Origin: Emticicia sp. 21SJ11W-3 | Lineage (GTDB): Bacteria; Bacteroidota; Bacteroidia; Cytophagales; Spirosomataceae | Length of the DNA stretch: 64,000 nt | Assembly (NCBI RefSeq): GCF_024138715.1 | Contig: NZ_CP092074.1 | Coordinates: 2,480,001 to 2,544,000, forward strand | Direction: 5' to 3' | Part shown: in pieces, positions 8,043-16,061 of the stretch | How the letters are laid out: each line of letters opens with the position of its first letter | Position numbering within the stretch: position 1 is the first letter of the stretch | The notes under the pieces: model-generated | Told to the model about the DNA's origin: nothing | Database searches by the model: none | Seen by the model: only the letters and a program-made list of their open reading frames with translations | Program-made: the position numbers and the translations under genes

Positions 8043-9143
8043 ATGATTTTTCTGGAAAAAGACGGAACCTATATCAATACAGACCCAAGTAATCATTATT
8101 ACGAAAAAGTATTAAAATTTAAAGATGCCTGGGATTCGAGTCAGCAGGAATTTATCATTCACACATCGGGCTCAACAGGCACACCCAAGCCGGTTGCGTT
8201 TTCAAGAAAGCAGCTGGTGGCCTCTGCGCGCCTTACGGCGAGTACATTTAATCTTCAGGATGGTGATACGGCCTTCTGCTGCCTGAGTGTTGATTACATT
8301 GCCGGTATGATGATGCTGGTGCGAGCCTTTGAAACGGGAATGGATATGATGATTGTTGAGCCCGGCTCTAACCCATTTAAAGGTATAGAAAAACACCTGT
8401 ATTTGCTGAATGCAAACAGAGGCAAAAACTTTTTTGCTTTTGTGCCTTTGCAGATACAGACACTGCTGGGGGAGTCGGAACTGTATCTGGAAACGCTCAA
8501 TTCGGCCAAAGGAATTATTATTGGCGGGGCTGCTGTTCATGAGTCAGTACTAAGCCAGATTCAGAAGATTTACGCGCCTGTTTATGCTACCTATGGTATG
8601 ACGGAGACGCTGTCGCACATTGCCATTAAGCGGCTGAACGGCCCGGATATAGAAGATTTTTTCAGGGTACTGGAAGGCGTTGAAATAGCCAGCGATGAAC
8701 GCGAGTGCCTGATGATAAAATCTGATGCCACCAATGGGCAATGGATTGTAACCAATGATTTGGTTGAAATGATTGATGAGCGCAGTTTCAGGCTGATTGG
8801 TCGAATTGATAATATCATCAATAGTGGCGGAGTGAAGATTCAGCTCGAAAAAATTGAACAGGCAGGGGAGGAGATATTCAGAAAAATTAATTTTTCCGGC
8901 AGGTTTTTTGCCTATGGAGTACCCGATAAAACATTGGGCCAGAAGCTGATATTGGTAGTTGAAAGCAAAATGCCCTTGTCTGACGGAAATGAGCTTGGGC
9001 TGAGGTTCTCAGAAAAATTGCCTAAATTTGAAATTCCAAAAGAAATATTCTTTGTTGAAAAAATGATTGAAACCCCAACCGGTAAAATCGATAAAATAAA
9101 AACTGTCAATGTCTACGTTCTCCCTCAAATTCCAAACCTCTGA
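8043..9143 (+). CDS. menE: AMP-forming acyl-CoA ligase, probable o-succinylbenzoate-CoA ligase
   Basis: This 366-residue ANL-superfamily enzyme has the phosphate-binding loop HTSGSTGTPKP (residues 40-50), the ATYGMTETLSHIA adenylate motif near 182, the hinge IGRIDNIINSGGVKI near 255, and a C-terminal catalytic-Lys region TPTGKIDKIKT. It is short, like Bacteroidota MenE proteins, which activate o-succinylbenzoate with ATP and CoA just before MenB. With menB 1.7 kb away, MenE is the best assignment, although a generic acyl-CoA ligase cannot be excluded from motifs alone. I chose ATG 8043; an upstream TTG at 8004 would add 13 residues not resembling the family. Its 3' end overlaps the next gene by 35 bases. 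Confidence 0.82.
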   Translation: MIFLEKDGTYINTDPSNHYYEKVLKFKDAWDSSQQEFIIHTSGSTGTPKPVAFSRKQLVASARLTASTFNLQDGDTAFCCLSVDYIAGMMMLVRAFETGMDMMIVEPGSNPFKGIEKHLYLLNANRGKNFFAFVPLQIQTLLGESELYLETLNSAKGIIIGGAAVHESVLSQIQKIYAPVYATYGMTETLSHIAIKRLNGPDIEDFFRVLEGVEIASDERECLMIKSDATNGQWIVTNDLVEMIDERSFRLIGRIDNIINSGGVKIQLEKIEQAGEEIFRKINFSGRFFAYGVPDKTLGQKLILVVESKMPLSDGNELGLRFSEKLPKFEIPKEIFFVEKMIETPTGKIDKIKTVNVYVLPQIPNL

Positions 9144-9834
9144 GAATATTCCTCCACCTTTTGCACACGCCATTGAGCTAAGCGGCGCTATTGAACAAAA
9201 CAAGGAACTTGATTTGTCTTTCGAGCTTTCGTATCTCGACAGAGAATTGTTATCTGAAGAAGAGATTCTGGACGAGGGTTTTTCGATGAATGATGATTTC
9301 AAATGGCAGGGTAGTTTACCGGCCGTTTGGAAAGATATAATCTATGGTAATCTGAAATCGGCAAAGCCGCTTAAAATTAAAGACCTGGAGCCTCACCAGC
9401 ATTTCTGGCAGATTGATTTTGAAGGACAGACGTTTTATCCGGCCAATGCTGATAAACTTTCTTATTTGCTGGAGGAAATCCAGCAGGCTGTTTTTGAAAA
9501 AGCAGGCAGAGAGCTGCCATTGAATCTGGTTTTTTACAAGAGTCAGGCTGGTGAAACCAAAGAGATTGCCATTCATGCCTCATTTGTTGAAAGAACGGTT
9601 GAAATACGCAGAACAGAAAACAATCTGCCAGAAAAGACTACTTATCTGCCCTGGGAAGAACTCAATTTTATTTTGAAAAACACGTTTTCAGGTGAGTTTA
9701 TTATTGATTTGGCATTTAATAAAAAGCCATCTCATAAAGGTACCTTCGTTAATATAGGTGATGGTTACTGGTATGAGGTTGGCAAATCTATGTTGATAGA
9801 GCCTCATAAAATTAAGAAGATTTTTAAACTGTAA
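9109..9834 (+). CDS. hypothetical protein overlapping menE
   Basis: I do not recognise this 241-residue protein. It has no signal peptide or membrane segment, is rich in Glu and aromatic residues, and includes ELSYLDRELLSEEE (about 39-52), HQHFWQIDFEGQTFYP and FVNIGDGYWYEVGK. The ATG at 9109 lies inside menE in the +1 frame and overlaps it by 35 bases, implying translational coupling. A strong hairpin follows 2 bases after the stop. A role connected with menaquinone synthesis is only a guess from position. The composition and good fit between two recognised signals support a real gene. Confidence 0.72.
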   Translation: MSTFSLKFQTSENIPPPFAHAIELSGAIEQNKELDLSFELSYLDRELLSEEEILDEGFSMNDDFKWQGSLPAVWKDIIYGNLKSAKPLKIKDLEPHQHFWQIDFEGQTFYPANADKLSYLLEEIQQAVFEKAGRELPLNLVFYKSQAGETKEIAIHASFVERTVEIRRTENNLPEKTTYLPWEELNFILKNTFSGEFIIDLAFNKKPSHKGTFVNIGDGYWYEVGKSMLIEPHKIKKIFKL

Positions 9835-9836
9835 AA

Positions 9837-9866
9837 AAACTCATCTCTAAAGTTTGAGATGAGTTT
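9837..9866. terminator. bidirectional terminator
   Basis: A perfect 11-base-pair stem (AAACTCATCTC with its complement) around an eight-base loop sits between convergent genes ending at 9834 and 9894, with A-rich sequence on the left. It probably ends both transcripts. Confidence 0.85.
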
Positions 9867-9893
9867 ATACATTATCTATTCAACCTATGATTA

Positions 9894-10367
9894 TTAATTT
9901 GATCCCTGTATGCGGGTATATTTTGTAAAGGCCACATCTTTATAAGTACCCGACCAGCTCAGCAATACAGTTGTACCTGCTTTAGGGCTGGCTACACCCA
10001 AATCTGCCCATGTTTTTGTTAATGTGGCCTTGCCGTCATTTCCGGTGGTTAGTTCACCTATTTTAGTTCCGGTACGAAGCGACAAAGTTACTTTTAACGA
10101 TTTTACTGCAATTGAATCGATTCCCTTGGTGTGGTCAAGGATATTGGTTTTGTCTAGTTCCAACAGCTTGATATTAAAGGTAACATCTTTTGATATTTTG
10201 GTTGATACCGTTGGGTCGGTTGTAGTGCCGTTAGACTGCACGCCGTTGTCGTCAACGACCAGAAACAACAATGGAGATACAACCCTGTCAACAAAGGGGT
10301 CTTGCTTTTCACAACCTGAAAGCAGTATTATGGCACTCAGAAACAGTATATATGCGGTCTTTTTCAT
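9894..10367 (-). CDS. small surface lipoprotein, third gene of the susCD operon
   Basis: The 157-residue product begins with a clear lipoprotein signal (MKKTAYILFLSAIILLSGC, Cys at residue 19). The rest reads as one or two beta-sandwich or Ig-like domains, for example VTFNIKLLELDKTN, SLKVTLSLRTGTKIGELTT and KAGTTVLLSWSGTYKDV. No named family is recognised. It follows the SusD gene by 45 bases on the same strand, the position where many Sus-like operons encode a substrate-binding surface lipoprotein (SusE/SusF-like in role, not in sequence). Its job is therefore probably ligand capture or support of the SusCD complex. Confidence 0.7.
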   Translation of the reverse strand: MKKTAYILFLSAIILLSGCEKQDPFVDRVVSPLLFLVVDDNGVQSNGTTTDPTVSTKISKDVTFNIKLLELDKTNILDHTKGIDSIAVKSLKVTLSLRTGTKIGELTTGNDGKATLTKTWADLGVASPKAGTTVLLSWSGTYKDVAFTKYTRIQGSN

Positions 10368-10412
10368 GTTTATAATGTTTAGTGTAAATATTAAGTCTGC
10401 CCGGGCCGGGTG

Positions 10413-11882
10413 TTATTTTTCTGCCCACCACAATTTGGTTCGCATGTTGTCGGCCCCGCCATTAAGTGAAACGCCTTTATCAAGGCTCACTTTATTGAGC
10501 GAATACTCAGTAGTTGGATACGGCAAACGGGTAGGTAAAACTCCCTCGTTTTCAAAAACGGCTCTGGGGTCTTTGGCAGGTAAAACCGGGTAACCGGTAC
10601 GGCGGTATTCTGTCCAGGCCTCAACGGCGTTTCCAAACAAGGCAATCCATTTCTGGTCAAGTATTTTTTCTTTGGTGGCAGTGCCAACAGTGGCGTAATA
10701 TCCCGACGGAAGCGCTACTTTGTACTGGTCAAAAGATGCCTTGATTCCGGCCTGCATATAGGCGTTAGCATCACCGCTGATGTCGCCATCAATGGCTGCT
10801 TCTGCCAGAATTAACTGTAATTCGCTGTAGGTCATAATCACACTAGGTGTGGTAGCCTGTGTGAAAAAGCTGCCCAAAGTTGAGGCCGAACTCAGATAAG
10901 TGGTAGCTATAGCATCTGGCAAGCCGTTGGGTATGCCTTCATATTTACCTGCCGAATTCAAATTAGCAAAAACCGAAAGGCGGGTGTCGCCAAGGCCAGT
11001 CAGCTTGTCAACAAATGTTTTGCTCATGCTCCAGTCGGTTCGGCTACCCATTACCATTACCTCGTGCCACTCATTATTGCTGGGTCTTACGGCAGTGTTT
11101 TTCAACATGGCGTTGTCGTCATTGCTGGTAAAAACAGGATACTTGGTGGCGTCACCCAGAATCTCGGCCATTATGGCTTTTGATTCGGCCGATTTCTTAG
11201 CTGCCTGCCGGTTGGCCAGGCGAAGCCTTAATGAATTGGCAAACTTTTTCCATTTCAGAATATTTCCTTCATACAAAATATCACCCGAAATGGCCGGCCC
11301 GCCTACTACCAGTTTTTCATTGGCAGTTTTCAAATCGTTCAGCAGGCCTGCATATACTTTGTCCATAGAGTCATACTCAGGCGTATAAACCGGTGTTCCA
11401 TCAGTGCCTTTTAAGGCCTGAGAGTAGGGGATAGCCCCGTAAAGGTCTGTAAGAACCGAGAATACCCAGCTTCTCATAACCATTGCTGCACCTTCATAAT
11501 TTGGGTTAGGTGTTTTGCTTTCCGGGCCTGCTTGTTTAATGATACTCTGAAAATTTACCAGACCATCATTAAAAAACGATTTCCAGGTATTATTGTAGAA
11601 GGTTGGAGTGATACCGTAGTTATCACCTTCGTTTGAGTAAATATTTCGGGCCAGATACTGAATCCATAGCATAGAGCCATCCAGGTTTAGACGTTCGAAA
11701 CGCGCATTGCCGCCCCAGTATCGGTCAACAGAACGCTCAATGGCATAAGGCAATAAATATTGCGGGCTGATGCTCGTCGGGTTGTTAGGGTCGGTATTCA
11801 TTTTGTCGAACTCGTCGGTGCAGGAGTTCAGAGACAGGCTCAGTGATACCAGTAATGAAGCTATAATTTTATATGATTTCAT
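10413..11882 (-). CDS. SusD/RagB-type nutrient-binding lipoprotein (SusD-like_2)
   Basis: This 489-residue outer-membrane lipoprotein has a signal ending at Cys21 (SLSLNSC). It is followed by DEFDKMNTDPNNPTSI, the N-terminal hallmark of the SusD-like_2 group. TPR-type helices follow (RSWVFSVLTDLYGAIPYSQAL) and the C-terminal half contains ILDQKWIALFGNAVEAWTEYRR. SusD proteins cap the SusC barrel and bind the substrate before TonB-driven import. The members of this subgroup near me in memory often go with non-starch or peptide ligands, so the substrate cannot be named. The gene is 41 bases downstream of susC and the two surely form one operon. Confidence 0.93.
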   Translation of the reverse strand: MKSYKIIASLLVSLSLSLNSCTDEFDKMNTDPNNPTSISPQYLLPYAIERSVDRYWGGNARFERLNLDGSMLWIQYLARNIYSNEGDNYGITPTFYNNTWKSFFNDGLVNFQSIIKQAGPESKTPNPNYEGAAMVMRSWVFSVLTDLYGAIPYSQALKGTDGTPVYTPEYDSMDKVYAGLLNDLKTANEKLVVGGPAISGDILYEGNILKWKKFANSLRLRLANRQAAKKSAESKAIMAEILGDATKYPVFTSNDDNAMLKNTAVRPSNNEWHEVMVMGSRTDWSMSKTFVDKLTGLGDTRLSVFANLNSAGKYEGIPNGLPDAIATTYLSSASTLGSFFTQATTPSVIMTYSELQLILAEAAIDGDISGDANAYMQAGIKASFDQYKVALPSGYYATVGTATKEKILDQKWIALFGNAVEAWTEYRRTGYPVLPAKDPRAVFENEGVLPTRLPYPTTEYSLNKVSLDKGVSLNGGADNMRTKLWWAEK

Positions 11883-11923
11883 AATATTTCAAGGTTTTTA
11901 ATGAAAAACTGTATCCTCGGTTA

Positions 11924-14900
11924 TCAAAAGCCCAACGAAAGGTTAAAGCCCAGGCTTCTTGATGAGGGTAATTCGCCATAAGCAAACCCTTGCGAGTTGC
12001 CTCCGAAGCGGTCGACCTCGGGGTCTATATGAGGAGAGTTTTTGAATAATATGGCCAGATTCCTACCCACTAATGATAGTTTGGCATTCTGGATTCTGGC
12101 TTTTTTCAGAATGGATTCAGGCAGCCTGATACCGATTGACACTTCACGAAGTTTAATATAGCTGCCGTCAAAAATAGCAGCCTCGTGGTATCTTCTTGGG
12201 TTATTGTAGCCATATAATTGATTAGCAGCTACTATTACATCATTAGGCACGTACTGCGGGCTTTCGGCAGAGCCGATGTTTTTCACGCCTTTACCGATGA
12301 TACCTTCTTCACGGCCAATGCCGGTTTCTGCATACTGGCCTGTCCAACGGGCTGTTCCGGTACCTTCATCAAAGAAATCACCGCCTTTTTTAACATCAAT
12401 CAGGAATGAAAGGCTCAGGCGTTTGTAAGAAAAATTATTGGTGATACCACCAGTAAAATCAGGCTGAATATTGCCTAATACCCTCGGGGTGGTTTCAACA
12501 ACCGGCAGGCCATCAACATATACAATTTGTCCGTCCGGGGCATGTTTGAAACCAATACCATACAATGACCCATAAGGCTGGCCTACCTGTGCAATAGAAA
12601 TCAGCCCTCTTCTTTCCTGCAGCGTGTAGGTAGTAAGGCCTTCGGCCAGTTCAACCACCAGGTTTCTGTTTCTGGCAAAGTTTACGGCCACATCCCACTT
12701 AAAGCCGTTTCTTGTTTCAAATGGCGTGCCCGACAAGGTGATTTCAATACCTTTATTATTGATACGGCCGGCATTCAATATGCGTTTGTCGTATCCACTG
12801 GCTTTTGAAATCTCCACACCAAGAATCTGGTTTTTGGTGTCCTGGTCATAGTAGGTCAGGTCCAGACCAACTTTGTTTTTGAAGAATCTTAAATCAAGAC
12901 CCAGTTCAATTCCGGTAGTAATTTCGGGCTTAAGGGTTGAATTTGAGATGGTAAGGTTTTCATAGTACTCCGGAATTGAACCATTCCATGAGCCACTGGC
13001 ACGGAATGTCTGGGCTAACTGGTAAGGGTCAGCATCGTTACCAACCTGTGCCCAGCTGGCTCGTACTTTACCGAACGATAATATTGATTTAGGAATACTA
13101 ACGAGGTCGGTGATGACAGCACTGGCTGATAGTGAAGGATAAAAATAAGAACGGGCATTGGCAGGCAAGGTGCTTGACCAGTCGTTTCTGGCTGTAACGT
13201 CCAGAAACAGGGCATTGAGATAGCCAAACTGTGCCGAGCCATATAAACTTTGTACATTGGTTTTTTCAATGCGGCTTGCTACTGAGTTCTGGCTGGGGTT
13301 GGAGTTTGACAGGTTATAAACGCCGTCAACCACCAGCTCGCCTACGTTTGTAAAGTTGCGTTTGTAATAATTGCGTCTTACTGCGCCTCCGGCCTGTGCA
13401 ACGAGTGTAAAGTTTTTGCCAAAGCCTTTGTCGAAAGTAAACAGGAAGTCATGGTTGGTTTCCTGCCGGCGAAGTACTTCTTCAGAGAACGTACCAGGTG
13501 TACGGTTACCATTACGCACACGCTCAAAGTTAGCAATGTTGATACGGGTATCAGTCCAGAAGTCAGTGCCGCTTCTGAGCATCAGTTTCAGAAAAGGCAG
13601 TAACTTGGCATTGATTGTGATGTTGCCCAATAGACGGTCTTTGTCGTTTCTGTTTGGTAGAAACTCATTGCTGTAGAAAGGGTTTGTAAAATATGTGTGC
13701 TGCCAGTTTGGCGGGTCGGTGTCTGGTAACTTACCGGCTACTGCTCTCTGAATGTGTACGCCGGTGTAATCACGGTAATTGGCCAGCTGGTCCCATGAAA
13801 CGTGCCTGTGCGACCAGATGAAGGTGTCGCCATTCTGGTAAGTGCGGTTACCACCAGACTTGATGTATTCGCCGGAAACGGCAGCAGATAAAAATTTATT
13901 CAGATTATAGCTGGAGTTCAGCTTTACGTTGGTTCTTTCAAAATCGTTTTTGTAGGCAAGGCCCTTCTGGTCTAGCCTGTCAAAGGCTAATCTGAAATTT
14001 CCTTTATCATTTGCCCCAGTTAAAGCCAGGTGGTTGGTAAATGACGTGCCGGTTTCCCAGAACTCGTTCCAGTTATTAGGCTGCGGGGTAAGTGGCGCTA
14101 CATCTTTACCTGTAAACCACTGGCGCACCAGGCGGCCATCCATTGGCGCTCCCCAGCTTTCGTCTGTTCCGTCGGTTCCGGTTGTTCTGCCAGGCGTTAC
14201 CGTGCCATAGGCTGCTTTGTATTGGTCATAGGCATCGGGCTGTATCGTGCCGCTCCATCCGTCTGAATACCACGTTACATAACCATTACCACCGCCATAA
14301 GTATTCTGGAAATCAGGTTTTACCAGTGGGCGTTCGGCAGTAAAGTTGGCGTTATATTCAATGCCCAGGCCTTTTGAGCCCGCGCCGTCTTTTGAGGTGA
14401 TCAGGATAACACCATTGGCCGCCCTTGACCCATATAGCGCTGCTGCGTTAGGGCCTTTAAGAACTGAAATTTCTTTTATGTTGTCGGGGTTTATTTCTGA
14501 TATACCACCGCCGAATTGTTTGTCGTATTGTTGTTGCAGTGGTACACCGTCAAGCACAATTAAAGGTTGGTTATTGCCTGATACTGAGGATGAGCCGCGT
14601 ATCTGAATGGTTGAGCCACTACCGGGCCCGCCATTACTGCTGATACGTACCCCGGCAATACGGCCGGATAATGAGTTAACCACGTTGGTTGATCGGGCTT
14701 CAACCAGGTTGTCTCCTTTTACTTCCTGCTGCGAAAACCCTAATGATTTTTTCTCTCTTGATATCCCCAGCGCAGTTACTACTACTTCGTTTAAAGCTCT
14801 TGAATCTGCAGCCAGTGATATATTATATATAGTTCTGTTATCAATTCTCTCTTCTACCGTAGCAAACCCAATAGCGCTGATAACCAGAATACCTCCCGAG

Positions 14901-15094
14901 GCAGGTACTTTAATTGAGAATTTTCCGCTGGCATCGGTTAATGTACCTATGGCTGTTCCTTTCAATGCTATAGAAACCCCGGGGAGCGCACCTTCTTCAG
15001 CAGAACTTACTACGCCCGAAAGTACCTTGTCTTGTGCCAGGATACACAGGGGCAATAGCAGCATAACTATAAGGTAGTATAAGTGTTTTTTCAT
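11924..15094 (-). CDS. SusC/RagA family TonB-linked outer membrane protein
   Basis: The 1056-residue product has a signal peptide (first 20 residues). A carboxypeptidase-regulatory-like beta domain follows (about 24-100, VLSGVVSSAEEGALPGVSI), then a TonB-box region EVVVTALGISREKKSLGF at about 104. Next come a plug domain (VNSLSGRIAGVRISS, IQIRGSSSVSGNNQPLIVLD, LKGPNAAALYGSRAANGVI) and a C-terminal barrel ending with SLGFNLSLGF. Length and order are normal for SusC. It imports a ligand caught by the adjacent SusD. The start at 15094 begins the signal peptide directly. A structured leader upstream (15095-15330) may regulate it. No sigma/anti-sigma pair is adjacent. Confidence 0.96.
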   Translation of the reverse strand: MKKHLYYLIVMLLLPLCILAQDKVLSGVVSSAEEGALPGVSIALKGTAIGTLTDASGKFSIKVPASGGILVISAIGFATVEERIDNRTIYNISLAADSRALNEVVVTALGISREKKSLGFSQQEVKGDNLVEARSTNVVNSLSGRIAGVRISSNGGPGSGSTIQIRGSSSVSGNNQPLIVLDGVPLQQQYDKQFGGGISEINPDNIKEISVLKGPNAAALYGSRAANGVILITSKDGAGSKGLGIEYNANFTAERPLVKPDFQNTYGGGNGYVTWYSDGWSGTIQPDAYDQYKAAYGTVTPGRTTGTDGTDESWGAPMDGRLVRQWFTGKDVAPLTPQPNNWNEFWETGTSFTNHLALTGANDKGNFRLAFDRLDQKGLAYKNDFERTNVKLNSSYNLNKFLSAAVSGEYIKSGGNRTYQNGDTFIWSHRHVSWDQLANYRDYTGVHIQRAVAGKLPDTDPPNWQHTYFTNPFYSNEFLPNRNDKDRLLGNITINAKLLPFLKLMLRSGTDFWTDTRINIANFERVRNGNRTPGTFSEEVLRRQETNHDFLFTFDKGFGKNFTLVAQAGGAVRRNYYKRNFTNVGELVVDGVYNLSNSNPSQNSVASRIEKTNVQSLYGSAQFGYLNALFLDVTARNDWSSTLPANARSYFYPSLSASAVITDLVSIPKSILSFGKVRASWAQVGNDADPYQLAQTFRASGSWNGSIPEYYENLTISNSTLKPEITTGIELGLDLRFFKNKVGLDLTYYDQDTKNQILGVEISKASGYDKRILNAGRINNKGIEITLSGTPFETRNGFKWDVAVNFARNRNLVVELAEGLTTYTLQERRGLISIAQVGQPYGSLYGIGFKHAPDGQIVYVDGLPVVETTPRVLGNIQPDFTGGITNNFSYKRLSLSFLIDVKKGGDFFDEGTGTARWTGQYAETGIGREEGIIGKGVKNIGSAESPQYVPNDVIVAANQLYGYNNPRRYHEAAIFDGSYIKLREVSIGIRLPESILKKARIQNAKLSLVGRNLAILFKNSPHIDPEVDRFGGNSQGFAYGELPSSRSLGFNLSLGF

Positions 15095-15332
15095 AAGTGT
15101 AAGGTGTAAGTAAAGGATTAATCGAAACGATAGGTGAGTGCTTTCTACGAAGCTATCCGACTCAATCAGTTGCCAGAATTCCGACCGCTCAGCTTCAGGC
15201 AGTGATTGAAGTCGGGAGCCACGTTAGCAAGAGAGGTGCAAGCCTGTCTCTTCTTAATCTTTAAGGTTTAGTAAGTTTAGTTTTTTTCAAAAAAGGCAAA
15301 TTCAAGCCCAAAGCATGCCAGTGCAGGCAACC
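15095..15332 (-). promoter_or_regulatory. structured 5' leader of susC
   Basis: On the susC strand this leader of about 235 bases can fold into a stem-loop at 15252-15229 (AAGAGA/TCTCTT). It also forms a long imperfect hairpin at 15215-15157: CCGACT pairs with AGTCGG, CAATCA with TGATTG and TGCC with GGCA. The CCGAC arm has a second possible partner, GTCGG inside the loop (15182-15186), giving two mutually exclusive folds. The region does not match a riboswitch consensus I know. It may be a ligand- or antisense-controlled leader. Confidence 0.5.
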
Positions 15333-15340
15333 CAAAGGTA
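15333..15340 (-). promoter_or_regulatory. candidate -7 element for susC
   Basis: On the minus strand this reads TACCTTTG, an exact TAnnTTTG. No clear TTTG lies 19-21 bases upstream, so only the -7 half is supported. Transcription would begin near 15326, placing all leader hairpins inside the message. Confidence 0.4.
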
Positions 15341-15364
15341 AATGCTATAAAAATTGAGCTTTAA

Positions 15365-15449
15365 CTGAATAGGTGTCTGGTATTCAGTAATTGCCGATAG
15401 CCGTTAAATGGCAAGACTACCAGCCCCGCAACTTCACTTAAAAGAAGTT
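15365..15449. repeat. cluster of three short perfect hairpins
   Basis: Three inverted repeats follow each other: CTGAATA/TATTCAG (15365-15387), TTGCC/GGCAA (15391-15414) and AACTTC/GAAGTT (15430-15449). They lie upstream of the proposed susC transcription start and could be operators or part of an RNA. Confidence 0.5.
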
Positions 15450-15517
15450 TCAAAATGTTTTAGGGTTCAGATACTCGGCTTATGCGGTCGGAAGTGAGTT
15501 TCTGATGAAGTTTATTG

Positions 15518-15886
15518 TACTTTTCTAATAATTTCTAATGCAATAGTATATGTTATAAAAAATACTTGCAAATTATTTTAACAAAATTTTAATATTGTAT
15601 TAAAAATAGTTTAAATCTTTAAATATTAACTTGAATATGTACAATAATGTAGAATAATGTGTTGGTAATTGGTCAATTTGTAGAATATATTAGAAGTATA
15701 AATTTTAACATTAAAACATAAATTAAATATAAAATATACATAAAACAGGTTTAAAATATAATCTATAATTTAATTAAAAATAAATTTTAGTAAAAAACAC
15801 GTTAAAAAATACAGATAATAAATATTGACAAATATTTGTATTATAGTTACTTTTGCCTGTGTTGATACTTTTCTATAATTTCTAAT
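15518..15886 (+). repeat. direct repeat pair flanking an AT-rich block
   Basis: TACTTTTCTAATAATTTCTA (15518 onward) recurs at 15866-15886 with one base deleted. The two copies bracket about 325 bases that are almost entirely A and T and contain no gene. The second copy begins about 10 bases after the -7 element of the downstream gene. Confidence 0.6.
15825..15855 (+). promoter_or_regulatory. Bacteroidota-type promoter for the HisC-like gene
   Basis: TTG at 15825-15827, a 20-base spacer and TACTTTTG (15848-15855, exact TAnnTTTG) form a good promoter. The start near 15862 leaves a leader of about 200 bases before ATG 16062. Confidence 0.6.
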
Positions 15887-15891
15887 AAGCA

Positions 15892-15920
15892 CATTAAGGT
15901 ACTTCAGCAATACTTTAATG
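15892..15920 (+). promoter_or_regulatory. stem-loop in the leader of the HisC-like gene
   Basis: CATTAAGGTA and TACTTTAATG pair over ten positions (one G-U) around a nine-base loop, about 30 bases after the predicted transcription start. No T run follows, so it is not a terminator; a stability or regulatory element is possible. Confidence 0.45.
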
Positions 15921-16061
15921 TTTCAGCAAGCCAATTTCTTCTGAATTTATCAATTCAGTCACATTAAACAACTGTCTGTTTTAGATAAAGTACACTTAAT
16001 CTTATTTTATACTATCAGATTACAAAAAGCTTACAAATTTCACTTTTTAACATTGAAGAAA

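Noticed and set aside
10024-10593. Open frame of 189 codons opposite the SusD-operon lipoprotein and SusD gene
   Set aside because: It spans the end of one recognised gene and the intergenic gap into the next and has no family features.
15157-15215. Integron attC or a known riboswitch (SAM, cobalamin, TPP) in the susC leader
   Set aside because: No GTTRRRY/RYYYAAC core sites for attC, and none of the conserved cores of these riboswitches can be found; only an unassigned structured leader is supported.
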